DNA from: Lachnoclostridium sp. UBA739
GTDB taxonomy: Bacteria; Bacillota_A; Clostridia; Lachnospirales; Lachnospiraceae
Reading direction: 5' to 3'
Assembly: GCA_002297865.1 (NCBI GenBank)
Contig: DBKX01000394.1
Coordinates: 32,226 to 40,081 of the forward strand
DNA: 7,856 nt
Position 1 is the first letter of the stretch; each line of letters opens with the position of its first letter. The position numbers were made by a program, and so were the translations under genes. Shown piece after piece: positions 1 to 6,242 of this stretch. Under the pieces are notes generated by a model that was given only the letters and a program-made list of their open reading frames with translations, did no database searches and had not been told where the DNA came from.

Positions 1-127
1 TGATTGTATGTCCTGCATTACTTCCGCCTTGGAAACGTACAATTATGTCGGATTTTTCTCCTAACATGTCAGTGATTTTACCCTTTCCTTCATCACCCCA
101 GTTAGCTCCTACAATAGCTGTTACCAT
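1..127 (-). CDS. purA: Adenylosuccinate synthetase, N-terminal 42 residues (cut by window edge)
   Basis: This is the start of adenylosuccinate synthetase, the cytosolic enzyme that joins aspartate to IMP using GTP in the first committed step of AMP synthesis. The ATG is at 127-125, and the visible protein begins [20 protein letters not shown] and later reads [14 protein letters not shown]. The GDEGKGK segment is the family's GTP-binding glycine-rich loop, and FQGG-NAGHT is the conserved IMP-site segment that follows. The start is secure: AGGAGG lies 7 bases upstream of the ATG. About 90% of the gene lies beyond the left edge, so the truncation is an edge effect and not a mutation. It is a housekeeping gene with its own probable promoter, and it is not expected to belong to the biosynthetic block that precedes it. 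The ending of the N-terminal part resembles purA of Lachnospiraceae and related Clostridia. Confidence 0.96.
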   Translation of the reverse strand, partial: MVTAIVGANWGDEGKGKITDMLGEKSDIIVRFQGGSNAGHTI

Positions 128-177
128 TTCAATTCCTCCTATTACTTGTATATTTATCATTATTACAATACTATCAT

Positions 178-206
178 ACTATAATACGTGGTATAAGTAA
201 AATCAA
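178..206 (-). promoter_or_regulatory. Probable sigma-A promoter of purA
   Basis: Read on the minus strand, a TTGATT -35 element (206-201) and a TATAGT -10 element (183-178) are separated by exactly 17 bases. This places transcription start near 170, giving a leader of roughly 40 bases before the purA ATG at 127. The -35 element lies inside the loop of the 189-242 inverted repeat. I see no CGAA-type PurR box pair and no long leader that could hold a riboswitch. Confidence 0.55.
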
Positions 207-242
207 TATTTATTATGTGAGCTATAATATGTCCTTATACCA
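189..242. repeat. 9-bp inverted repeat with nested AT stem, between the operon end and purA
   Basis: TGGTATAAG at 189-197 is perfectly complementary to CTTATACCA at 234-242, with 36 bases between the arms. Nested inside is a second stem, TATTAT (211-216) against ATAATA (224-229), with a 7-base loop. The outer arm starts two bases after the stop codon of the 245-1348 gene, and the structure encloses the predicted purA -35 element. It could be a weak bidirectional terminator, an operator or a chance AT-rich dyad. There is no GC-rich stem or clear run of T after it, so a strong intrinsic terminator is not supported. Confidence 0.5.
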
Positions 243-244
243 TC

Positions 245-1348
245 TTATTCGTATTGTTTCTCCACAAGCTGACTTAAGAGTTTTCGTAATATCACTTCTT
301 CCTCTGTTTTCACATGGAGCAGCTGATTTTGCATTTTTATTCCTGACTCTTTCGAGATTTTTCTCTTCGATTCAATTTGCTGGATATAATGCATAGCCGT
401 AAATAGAAACGCTTTTCCTGCCTTTACAACTTTCTCGTAATCTTCTTCGAGACTGCTATCCTTACTATATCCCTTTTTAAGCATATACTTTATTTTGTAC
501 AACATACCTTCCATATGATTGTAAATGGCATACGGTGTCGTCAAATCAATCGTTTCTTGTCCTTCACAGCACTTTCTCATATAGTTTGCATACACATCAT
601 ACAACTGGTTTCCATGAGCCATATTCTGTTTTTCGTCTGTAAAACAAATCGCAAACTGGACTCCAAAGTTCACCTCTTCTACATGGAGATATTGTTTTAA
701 GTCCTTAAGAAAAGTCTGAATCGAAAATTGAAACTGAAAGGAATACTTCTTTTTCAATAAGCAGATTTTATTCAGATCTCTGTTTAGATGTGCATTCATA
801 TGTTCTAATATTCCTCCATGCCAGAATACGTCCATATGCACATATGCTTCCCTTACTTCCTGATAAGAATGTGTAAGCTTCTGATAGGTCTTTCCCGGCA
901 GATAACCTGTTGTATATATCTCCTCTTTTTCATCATCGTACCCGTAAATAAATATTTCATGGGTACCATTGCCTGTGTATCCGTACCTTGGTAAATACAT
1001 CCAATTTAAGTAGACCATCACATAATACTCATCCTCAATCTGTCGTTTCACAAAGTCTAAGAACTCTTCTGCCCCAATCATAGAAACTGGTATGGAAAAT
1101 GTATCAACTGGCCAGTTCACATAACTCTCTGGCTGAAAACTGGCACAAGAAGACAAATGCAGCGTATCCATATTGAGATAATCAAAACATACATATTCAT
1201 ACGATTCAGGATACAGAACAATGGGTTTAAAGAAATTCTGTACAAACCAGCTTTGACCACTTTCCTCTTGTAACACAATATGATTCATTGCAGCATAACC
1301 GGCAAATGAGTCAATCACCGGCTCTGCAAGTGGTAGTATCTTTTTCAT
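245..1348 (-). CDS. BtrH/C39-like papain-fold protein, possible acyl or aminoacyl transferase
   Basis: A soluble 367-residue protein with no signal peptide or membrane segment. Residues 1-180 look like the papain-like fold of BtrH N-terminal/C39-like proteins: an opening of the MKKILPL..PVIDSF type, a central alpha/beta region, then GTHEIFIYGYDDEKEEIYTTGY at about 128-149, where H130 would be the catalytic histidine just before the GYDD strand turn. The C-terminal half (about 200-367) is mostly helical and charged. BtrH moves an acyl chain from a carrier protein to an aminoglycoside, which fits the ACP and ATP-grasp genes of this operon. No cysteine lies near the N-terminus where the nucleophile is expected; the first are C54 and C68, so catalysis is uncertain. 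The start is supported by GGGAGG 5 bases before the ATG. It is the last gene of the operon, 15 bases after the permease stop. The family call is tentative, from remote resemblance only. Confidence 0.55.
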   Translation of the reverse strand: MKKILPLAEPVIDSFAGYAAMNHIVLQEESGQSWFVQNFFKPIVLYPESYEYVCFDYLNMDTLHLSSCASFQPESYVNWPVDTFSIPVSMIGAEEFLDFVKRQIEDEYYVMVYLNWMYLPRYGYTGNGTHEIFIYGYDDEKEEIYTTGYLPGKTYQKLTHSYQEVREAYVHMDVFWHGGILEHMNAHLNRDLNKICLLKKKYSFQFQFSIQTFLKDLKQYLHVEEVNFGVQFAICFTDEKQNMAHGNQLYDVYANYMRKCCEGQETIDLTTPYAIYNHMEGMLYKIKYMLKKGYSKDSSLEEDYEKVVKAGKAFLFTAMHYIQQIESKRKISKESGIKMQNQLLHVKTEEEVILRKLLSQLVEKQYE

Positions 1349-1363
1349 CTTTTCCTCCCTCCT

Positions 1364-2161
1364 CTAGCTGCTTGCACTGGAATACCCACGAATCGCCTTA
1401 TTCCACACAATGACTGAAGCAGCTACAAAAATTGGCATTCCAAGGATTGCATACACAATATAGGTTTTGGGAAGCAATCCAAACACAAACATAGGTGCAA
1501 AATTGGTAATTAAAAAAATTGGGATCAGAAAAACTCCGACACGCTGCATACTTTTATGATATATAGTCATTGGCATGTTATTAAAATCCCATAATGCAAA
1601 TATAATATTCTGCAAAGCATCTACACGCACCAGACGAAATGCCAATGTTGTAGGTATGATAAGCAAAGGGTACGTAACCACACACCCAACGAGGGTAAAA
1701 AACAGGTAACCCAAAATATTGACAACACTTACTGGTGTTGCTGTTCTGCACCAAGAAATCACAACCATAATAACACCTGCCAGAACATTTGGAATTCCTA
1801 ACCCAATGTCAAACTTCCGAAAGGAACATAAAAACTGGCAGGAAACCGGCTTGGTAAGATAAATATCAAGTTCTCCATTCTGAATATACCCAGGAATCGA
1901 TGCAAGGTTAGGATAATAGATCGAATCCATGATTCCTGTAATAATTGTGTACGAACCAATGAACATCAGAATCTGGTCTGGTGACGCTCCATTGATGGAA
2001 AGTCCAATGGAAAAGACTACAATTATGTACAAGCTTTTCGCCAGCAAAAAACCCACCTCTGTCAGGACAGAAAGGAAAAAATTAATTTTATACTCCATTT
2101 GTGCCATAATATTATACTTTACCATATGAAAGTACAATTGGATATAATCTTTTATATTCAT
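1364..2161 (-). CDS. ABC-2 type transporter permease, COG3694-like
   Basis: A 265-residue inner-membrane protein with about six hydrophobic segments (near 28-55, 62-80, 118-138, 146-178, 208-230 and 233-253). It is one of two different permease subunits that pair with the ATPase encoded upstream, in the arrangement known from the uncharacterised COG4586/COG4587/COG3694 exporters (ABC2_membrane_6 family). Family-typical features are a G-E-L-D-x-Y-L-x-K-P block at about 96-105 (GELDIYLTKP), which faces the ATPase, and the C-terminal ending RGYSSASS. Length is normal. The ATG at 2161 has GGAG 7 bases upstream, and the gene begins 20 bases after the previous permease stop. The substrate is not evident. 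From its place in the operon I infer export of the pathway product, or self-protection. Confidence 0.88.
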   Translation of the reverse strand: MNIKDYIQLYFHMVKYNIMAQMEYKINFFLSVLTEVGFLLAKSLYIIVVFSIGLSINGASPDQILMFIGSYTIITGIMDSIYYPNLASIPGYIQNGELDIYLTKPVSCQFLCSFRKFDIGLGIPNVLAGVIMVVISWCRTATPVSVVNILGYLFFTLVGCVVTYPLLIIPTTLAFRLVRVDALQNIIFALWDFNNMPMTIYHKSMQRVGVFLIPIFLITNFAPMFVFGLLPKTYIVYAILGMPIFVAASVIVWNKAIRGYSSASS

Positions 2162-2181
2162 ATCATATCTCCTCTTCTAAA

Positions 2182-2982
2182 TCATCCTCCAACTGCTGTA
2201 TAATTCTTTACACCTTTCGCCCAGACTGCTGTTGTTATCAGGCACATAATCCCTATCCAGATTACCTGCATGCCAAACCCAGTTAACATTCCCTGTCTGT
2301 TTACATTTCCATTGATGATGGATACTGGAAAGTATGTGGTATAGGAAAATGGCAGTATCTTTAAACAGAACTGTATTTTCCTGCTGAAAATATCAATAGG
2401 AAATATTCCTCCACTTACAATATTTCCAACCAGCGTCATAATAAATACTGCACCAGAGCCATCTTTTAACCAAAATCCAGCAGCGCAAAAGCAGATGTAG
2501 ATGAGGTAATTTAACACCATTGCCAGAATAAGTGATGCATAATACAGAACAAATTGCAAGGCGGTAAACTGCACAGAATATCTTAGAGCAAACACTCCCC
2601 CTATGAGAACCATTAACAGCGTGGCAAATATGAGGTTCATAATCTTTTCTCCTAGGAAACAGGCTCCTTGATATGGCAGAAAGCGAACTGGCCGTACCAG
2701 ATATTTTGCAAATCCACCCTGTTTGATCTCATTGTTTACTTCTCCTACAAAACTAATGGAAACAAGCCTTGATGTTATCGCCGCAAACACAGCATATAAT
2801 AACATCTGTCCTAATGTGTATCCAAAAATTATCTTATTTGCAGACGAATGATACACACTTGTCCACATGAAATACTGGATGCAAAGCGGAAAGATAAAAC
2901 TCACCATATCCATCCAAAAATTCACGCGGTAACGCATTGCTTTTTGCATTCCTAAGGAAAATGCCTGTTTATATATCATCAT
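2182..2982 (-). CDS. ABC-2 type transporter permease, COG4587-like
   Basis: A 266-residue membrane protein and the first of the two non-identical permeases. It has about six hydrophobic segments (near 26-43, 56-76, 113-133, 141-166, 176-196 and 236-254, counted from the chosen start). The cytoplasmic GGFAKYLVRPV block after the second segment is the coupling region typical of this family. It should form a heteromeric export channel with the 1364-2161 product, driven by the adjacent ATPase. I chose the ATG at 2982 because it overlaps the ATPase stop as ATGA, the usual coupled arrangement, with GGAGG 10 bases upstream. A GTG at 2988, only 4 bases from the same GGAGG, is an alternative that adds Met-Pro. 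Another ATG follows directly at 2979. The difference is only one to three residues. Confidence 0.88.
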   Translation of the reverse strand: MMIYKQAFSLGMQKAMRYRVNFWMDMVSFIFPLCIQYFMWTSVYHSSANKIIFGYTLGQMLLYAVFAAITSRLVSISFVGEVNNEIKQGGFAKYLVRPVRFLPYQGACFLGEKIMNLIFATLLMVLIGGVFALRYSVQFTALQFVLYYASLILAMVLNYLIYICFCAAGFWLKDGSGAVFIMTLVGNIVSGGIFPIDIFSRKIQFCLKILPFSYTTYFPVSIINGNVNRQGMLTGFGMQVIWIGIMCLITTAVWAKGVKNYTAVGG

Positions 2983-3965
2983 AGGCACATGCCCTCCATC
3001 CGATATATTTTTTCAATGCTTTCTTCCAATGGAATATCCATTACGTTAAAATCCTTTACTTTATACTGTTTTAATATGTAGGAAGCCACATCCTGCAACT
3101 CATCGCGGCCAACTTCCAGCTGGACTTCAAATTCGTTTACTTTCTTTAATTCTCCAAATTTTGAAAGGCTTGACCAGTCAGCACGTTCATTAAACTGAAA
3201 CGATACTATTTTCCGATTGTTTAACTTCTGGTTGATATCATGGATACTCGCATCATAAACGAGCATACCATGATTAATTACGATGGTTCGGTTACATAGG
3301 TCTTCGATATCATCCATATAGTGACTTGTCAATAAAATAGTTGTCTGCTGTTTTTCATTATAGATTTTTAGAAATTCTCGAATCTTTTTCTGTGCAATTA
3401 AATCCAATCCAATAGTCGGCTCATCCAAAAAAAGAACTTTTGGCTGATGAAGCAATGCTGCAATCAGCTCCATTTTCATTCTCTCACCTAGGGAAAGTTC
3501 TCTAACTTGAACTTTCAATAGTTCTTTCACATCTAAAATTTCACACAATTCATCTAGTATTTTATTGTAATCCTGATCACTGATTTTATAGATGCATTTG
3601 TTTAGATATAGAGATTCATTGGCTGGCAAGTCCCACCAAAGCTGGTTTTTTTGTCCTAACACAATTGAAATCTGTCTTTTGAACTCATTTTTTCTTTCCC
3701 AAGGTGTATATCCTAAAACAGAAGCCGTACCATTTGTCGGGAATAAAATGCCCGAAAGCATCTTTAATGTTGTCGTTTTTCCAGCTCCATTAGGACCTAA
3801 AAATCCGACGATTTCTCCCTGTTCCACTTCAAAAGAAAGGTCTTTCACTGCTTCTTTCATTTCTTTCTCTGCGTGAAAAAGTTTCTTAAAGGAATTTTTC
3901 ATTCCCACTTCCTTTTTCGAGTAAAAAAACTGCTTTGTTAATCCGTTTACTTGTATCCCTGCCAT
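2979..3965 (-). CDS. ABC transporter ATPase subunit, COG4586-like
   Basis: A 328-residue cytoplasmic ATPase that powers the two permeases encoded downstream. All nucleotide-binding motifs are intact: Walker A GPNGAGKT (57-64), Q-loop glutamine at 105 followed by QLWWDLPA, signature LSLGERMK (157-164, a variant of LSGGQ), Walker B VLFLDEP (177-183), D-loop GLD (186-188) and switch histidine H215. The N-terminal stretch between the first strand and Walker A (about 16-40, lysine-rich) and the FLGPNGAGKTTTLKML...QLWWDLP pattern are typical of COG4586, which occurs with COG4587 and COG3694 permeases. The C-terminal 90 residues form an accessory domain. The upstream AAGGAG (3980-3985) lies 14 bases from the ATG, unusually far, so translation may depend on ribosomes arriving from the upstream radical SAM frame, whose restored stop is only 8 bases away. 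No other in-frame start fits better. Confidence 0.93.
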   Translation of the reverse strand: MAGIQVNGLTKQFFYSKKEVGMKNSFKKLFHAEKEMKEAVKDLSFEVEQGEIVGFLGPNGAGKTTTLKMLSGILFPTNGTASVLGYTPWERKNEFKRQISIVLGQKNQLWWDLPANESLYLNKCIYKISDQDYNKILDELCEILDVKELLKVQVRELSLGERMKMELIAALLHQPKVLFLDEPTIGLDLIAQKKIREFLKIYNEKQQTTILLTSHYMDDIEDLCNRTIVINHGMLVYDASIHDINQKLNNRKIVSFQFNERADWSSLSKFGELKKVNEFEVQLEVGRDELQDVASYILKQYKVKDFNVMDIPLEESIEKIYRMEGMCL

Positions 3966-3973
3966 CGTATGTT

Positions 3974-4132
3974 TTAACTCTCCTTTTCCTGTTTTCTTCC
4001 ATGTAAATAAAGGTTATTGCATTTTGTACAGACTGGCATATTTCCACACTGGATGGTTCTTCTTATCTTATTGTAATCCTCATTTTTCCAGATTTCTATT
4101 ACCGAATTCTTATGTAAATCGCCCACAACAAA
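3974..4132 (-). pseudogene. Severed C-terminal SPASM tail of the radical SAM gene
   Basis: Directly after the TAG that ends the 4133-5152 reading frame, the same frame continues for 52 open codons to a TAA at 3974-3976. The translation begins FVVGDLHKNSVIEIWKNEDY and later contains IQCGNMPVCTKCNNLY. The G-D-L...I-E-I-W...Y segment followed by CX5CX2C is the normal second half of a SPASM-type auxiliary iron-sulfur domain, and it joins exactly onto the first half (C-x12-G-x4-C) before the stop. The tail has no start codon with a ribosome binding site of its own, so it would only be made by readthrough or if the TAG is an error. With the stop codon counted as an unknown residue, the restored protein would be 392 residues. 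Confidence 0.85.
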
Positions 4133-5152
4133 CTAGGGAAAATGCTTACAAGTAGTAACAGTTCCATCTGCAAGTACTTCCATACGATCTGCAACGGAAT
4201 AACAGCAGTATGTATTTTGAACTACATTCTTATCCTCTAAAAATGGTACAATTTGGTCCAGTTCAAGATTTGGCTGGAACTTAACCTGATTCTTCCATAC
4301 TCTTTCGGAGATCCGTTTGTGTGCAGCAAATATTTTTTCATATTCTCCCTCTGGATATTTGAATTTGAACGCATGCCAGCTGGCAACGGAATTGTTGCAT
4401 GTTCCGAAATGTTCTTCATAATATCGATCCATTCTATCTTGTGTATCTTCCGATATGTACCAAGGAAAACATACAATGACATAGTCGACACCTAATTCTT
4501 CCATGTACTCTAAGAAATCATACATTTTATCCACCATGCTTCCGCTTAAGACACAATGGATGGATATCTTTCCATGGAACTCACCCTTTTTACGCATTTC
4601 CAGCAAAGTTTTAATATTGTTTATTACTTTCTGATAATTCCCTTTTCCACGAATTCCATCATTTTCTTCTTCAAAACCATCTACTGCAATTAGCAGCTCT
4701 AAGTTATGATCAAAACGAAGAATATCATCCATTCGCTTATCAATCAGGATTCCATTGGTACACATAGCGGTAATACGTTTTTCTCTTTCCAATACATAAG
4801 ACAGTTTCGAAAACTCGCTATGAAAAAGTGGTTCTCCACCCCATAGATATATATTGGATTTAACAGGTTGTGTCTCTCTCATAACTTTATCAAACAGTTC
4901 TGGATCTAGGTCCTGATTCTTCATCTGCTCACTCATGTTATGGTGATACCCCTGCTCATTCCATTCATAACATGTCTTACATCTTAGATTGCAGCGATTG
5001 GTCAGTTTAAAGCCAACGATTAAAGGTAACTCTGTAGAAAACTCAATATTTTCTTTTAACCCCTTCTGTACAATAGACATATTTTTAGCAGCTTTTGCCA
5101 CTATTGCCATTTCATTTTTCGAAAACTTTTTTGTTGTTTTTGGCTGTATCAT
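4133..5152 (-). CDS. Radical SAM protein, SPASM-type domain cut short by an in-frame TAG
   Basis: As read, 339 residues. A cytoplasmic radical SAM enzyme would use a [4Fe-4S] cluster and S-adenosylmethionine to form a 5'-deoxyadenosyl radical. The cluster motif is C54-x3-C58-x2-C61 (TNRCNLRCKTCYEW), followed by WGGEP (104-108), CTNGI (131-135) and a D158-G-F...GIRG stretch that would help bind SAM. Near the end, C316/C317, G330 and C335 form the first half of a SPASM-type motif (ADGTVTTC). A TAG then ends the frame five residues after C335's neighbours, before the other cluster ligands; the missing part lies in frame downstream (3974-4132). Start: ATG at 5152 with AAAGGAG within the last codons of the glycosyltransferase gene, which ends TAATAG. 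Relatives include SPASM maturases and the BtrN-like dehydrogenases; the substrate is unknown. No precursor-peptide gene is visible nearby. The truncated form probably keeps the barrel but cannot hold a complete auxiliary cluster. Confidence 0.9.
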   Translation of the reverse strand: MIQPKTTKKFSKNEMAIVAKAAKNMSIVQKGLKENIEFSTELPLIVGFKLTNRCNLRCKTCYEWNEQGYHHNMSEQMKNQDLDPELFDKVMRETQPVKSNIYLWGGEPLFHSEFSKLSYVLEREKRITAMCTNGILIDKRMDDILRFDHNLELLIAVDGFEEENDGIRGKGNYQKVINNIKTLLEMRKKGEFHGKISIHCVLSGSMVDKMYDFLEYMEELGVDYVIVCFPWYISEDTQDRMDRYYEEHFGTCNNSVASWHAFKFKYPEGEYEKIFAAHKRISERVWKNQVKFQPNLELDQIVPFLEDKNVVQNTYCCYSVADRMEVLADGTVTTCKHFP

Positions 5153-5156
5153 ACTA

Positions 5157-6242
5157 TTATTCTCCTTTTAACAATGATTGAATATAGGCTCCGAGCCCCG
5201 GTTTACCAGCTTTATTCCTGCGAATCGACTCCTGAATGTCCGCTAATACATCAACGGAAAATCCTGTTTCTCTCCATTTCGTAAAAGATATGCCCAACCC
5301 AAGCTTTTCAAAAACTTCTTCGTTTTTTCGCTCGTGTTCTGCTACTGGCTCAATGAAAACCACTGGTGTCTCTGTCAAGATGGCATCATTCACTGTGCCT
5401 CCACCTGGTTTGCTGATAATTGCTGTGCAAGGCTGATAAATGTCTAAAAGTGCCTTCATATTCTGATTATCTAATCTTTCATTGGTTTCTCCGTTTCGCA
5501 TGGAAGGAAATGAATACTCACCATGTTCATCTGGCTCCCATGGCTTCCATTCAGGATCCAGCAAATAATAGGTTGTGTTCTTTTCTTCTTTCACTTCTTC
5601 TTTCGCATGTGCCAGTTCAATCACTTTACAATCAATTGCTTCCTGTAATTCGCTTTTTCTTTCACGGTAGTCGCCCATACCCCAGCCGCCGCCGTGTATG
5701 AAAAATATCTTTTCCCCCTTGGAAACATCTTGTTTTATTCCTTTACGGGGTACCTCAAATAAAAATTGAACACCCATTTCATCAATAGGCAGGATTTCTT
5801 TGTAGAAATGATCTGCATTGTCAAAATGTTTCCAAGATGGCGCTGTTCCGATGTCCATATGTACCACGATTGCCTTAAGCCTGCTCTCATCCTTGGCTCG
5901 TTTTCGATAGTCCTCTATCACTGGAATCCAGTTTCCAGAAAAGATAATAAACTTCTCTATTTTTTCAGACTCCCAGCGTTTTAGAATCTTCTCTTCATCC
6001 TCTTCTTCCAAAACGTTTCCTAGTTTTTTCTCTGCTAACTTATGTCCTAGTTTCGCAACTTTAAAACTTCTGTGATACTCCTTTTTATTTTTTAGATATT
6101 TATTCAGAACCTCTTCATTAAAATAGTTTTCAAATAACTCCAGTGTCACCGTATTTCCCTGTGCTCTTAAATACTCCAATACCTGCACAGCCGGCACGTA
6201 GGTACCTAAACCCATTGCTGATGTTAACATTTTAATATTCAT
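5157..6242 (-). CDS. GT-B fold glycosyltransferase, MurG/UgtP-like
   Basis: A 361-residue, probably cytoplasmic or membrane-associated glycosyltransferase that would move a sugar from a nucleotide donor to an acceptor. The N-terminal half has the glycine-rich acceptor-side loop SAMGLGTYVPA (8-18) followed by a helix, as in the GT28 type. The C-terminal half has IISKPGGGTVNDAI (275-288), then TPVVFIEPVAEHERKNEEVF, which is the donor-binding region of MurG and UgtP relatives (S-x-x-G-G-x-T-x-x-E/D-A, then P...E..N). An extended charged insert lies at about 210-260. Length is normal for the family and there is no signal peptide. The start ATG overlaps the ATP-grasp stop as ATGA; no strong ribosome site lies at ideal distance, so translational coupling is likely. 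Donor and acceptor are not deducible. The acceptor could be the pathway product rather than a lipid, given its neighbours. Confidence 0.85.
   Translation of the reverse strand: MNIKMLTSAMGLGTYVPAVQVLEYLRAQGNTVTLELFENYFNEEVLNKYLKNKKEYHRSFKVAKLGHKLAEKKLGNVLEEEDEEKILKRWESEKIEKFIIFSGNWIPVIEDYRKRAKDESRLKAIVVHMDIGTAPSWKHFDNADHFYKEILPIDEMGVQFLFEVPRKGIKQDVSKGEKIFFIHGGGWGMGDYRERKSELQEAIDCKVIELAHAKEEVKEEKNTTYYLLDPEWKPWEPDEHGEYSFPSMRNGETNERLDNQNMKALLDIYQPCTAIISKPGGGTVNDAILTETPVVFIEPVAEHERKNEEVFEKLGLGISFTKWRETGFSVDVLADIQESIRRNKAGKPGLGAYIQSLLKGE

Noticed and set aside
189..242. Strong intrinsic terminator after the operon
   Set aside because: The stem is AT-rich with a long interior and no clear T-run follows the second arm on the minus strand.
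128..244. PurR box or purine riboswitch upstream of purA
   Set aside because: No CGAA-containing PurBox pair and no conserved purine aptamer core are seen, and the leader predicted from the promoter is too short for a riboswitch.
515..700. Plus-strand open frame of 61 codons
   Set aside because: It lies wholly inside the minus-strand 245-1348 gene, has no ribosome site or family features, and looks like a chance antisense frame. The same applies to the other plus-strand frames at 1929-2129, 3592-3876, 4253-4495, 4989-5171, 5236-5436, 5420-5701, 5766-5984 and 7032-7229.
3966..4132. Intergenic region holding a RiPP precursor peptide for the radical SAM enzyme
   Set aside because: The stretch is the in-frame continuation of the SPASM domain. 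No independent small ORF with a ribosome site is present there or in any other gap.
4133..4135. TAG as a pyrrolysine codon
   Set aside because: No pylT or pylS is visible in the window, Lachnospiraceae-type hosts usually lack that system, and SPASM domains have no known need for pyrrolysine at this place. Simple nonsense mutation or error is more likely, though readthrough is not excluded.
4237..4491. Minus-strand 84-codon frame within the radical SAM gene
   Set aside because: It is an alternative frame overlapping a clear radical SAM coding sequence and shows no recognisable motif.
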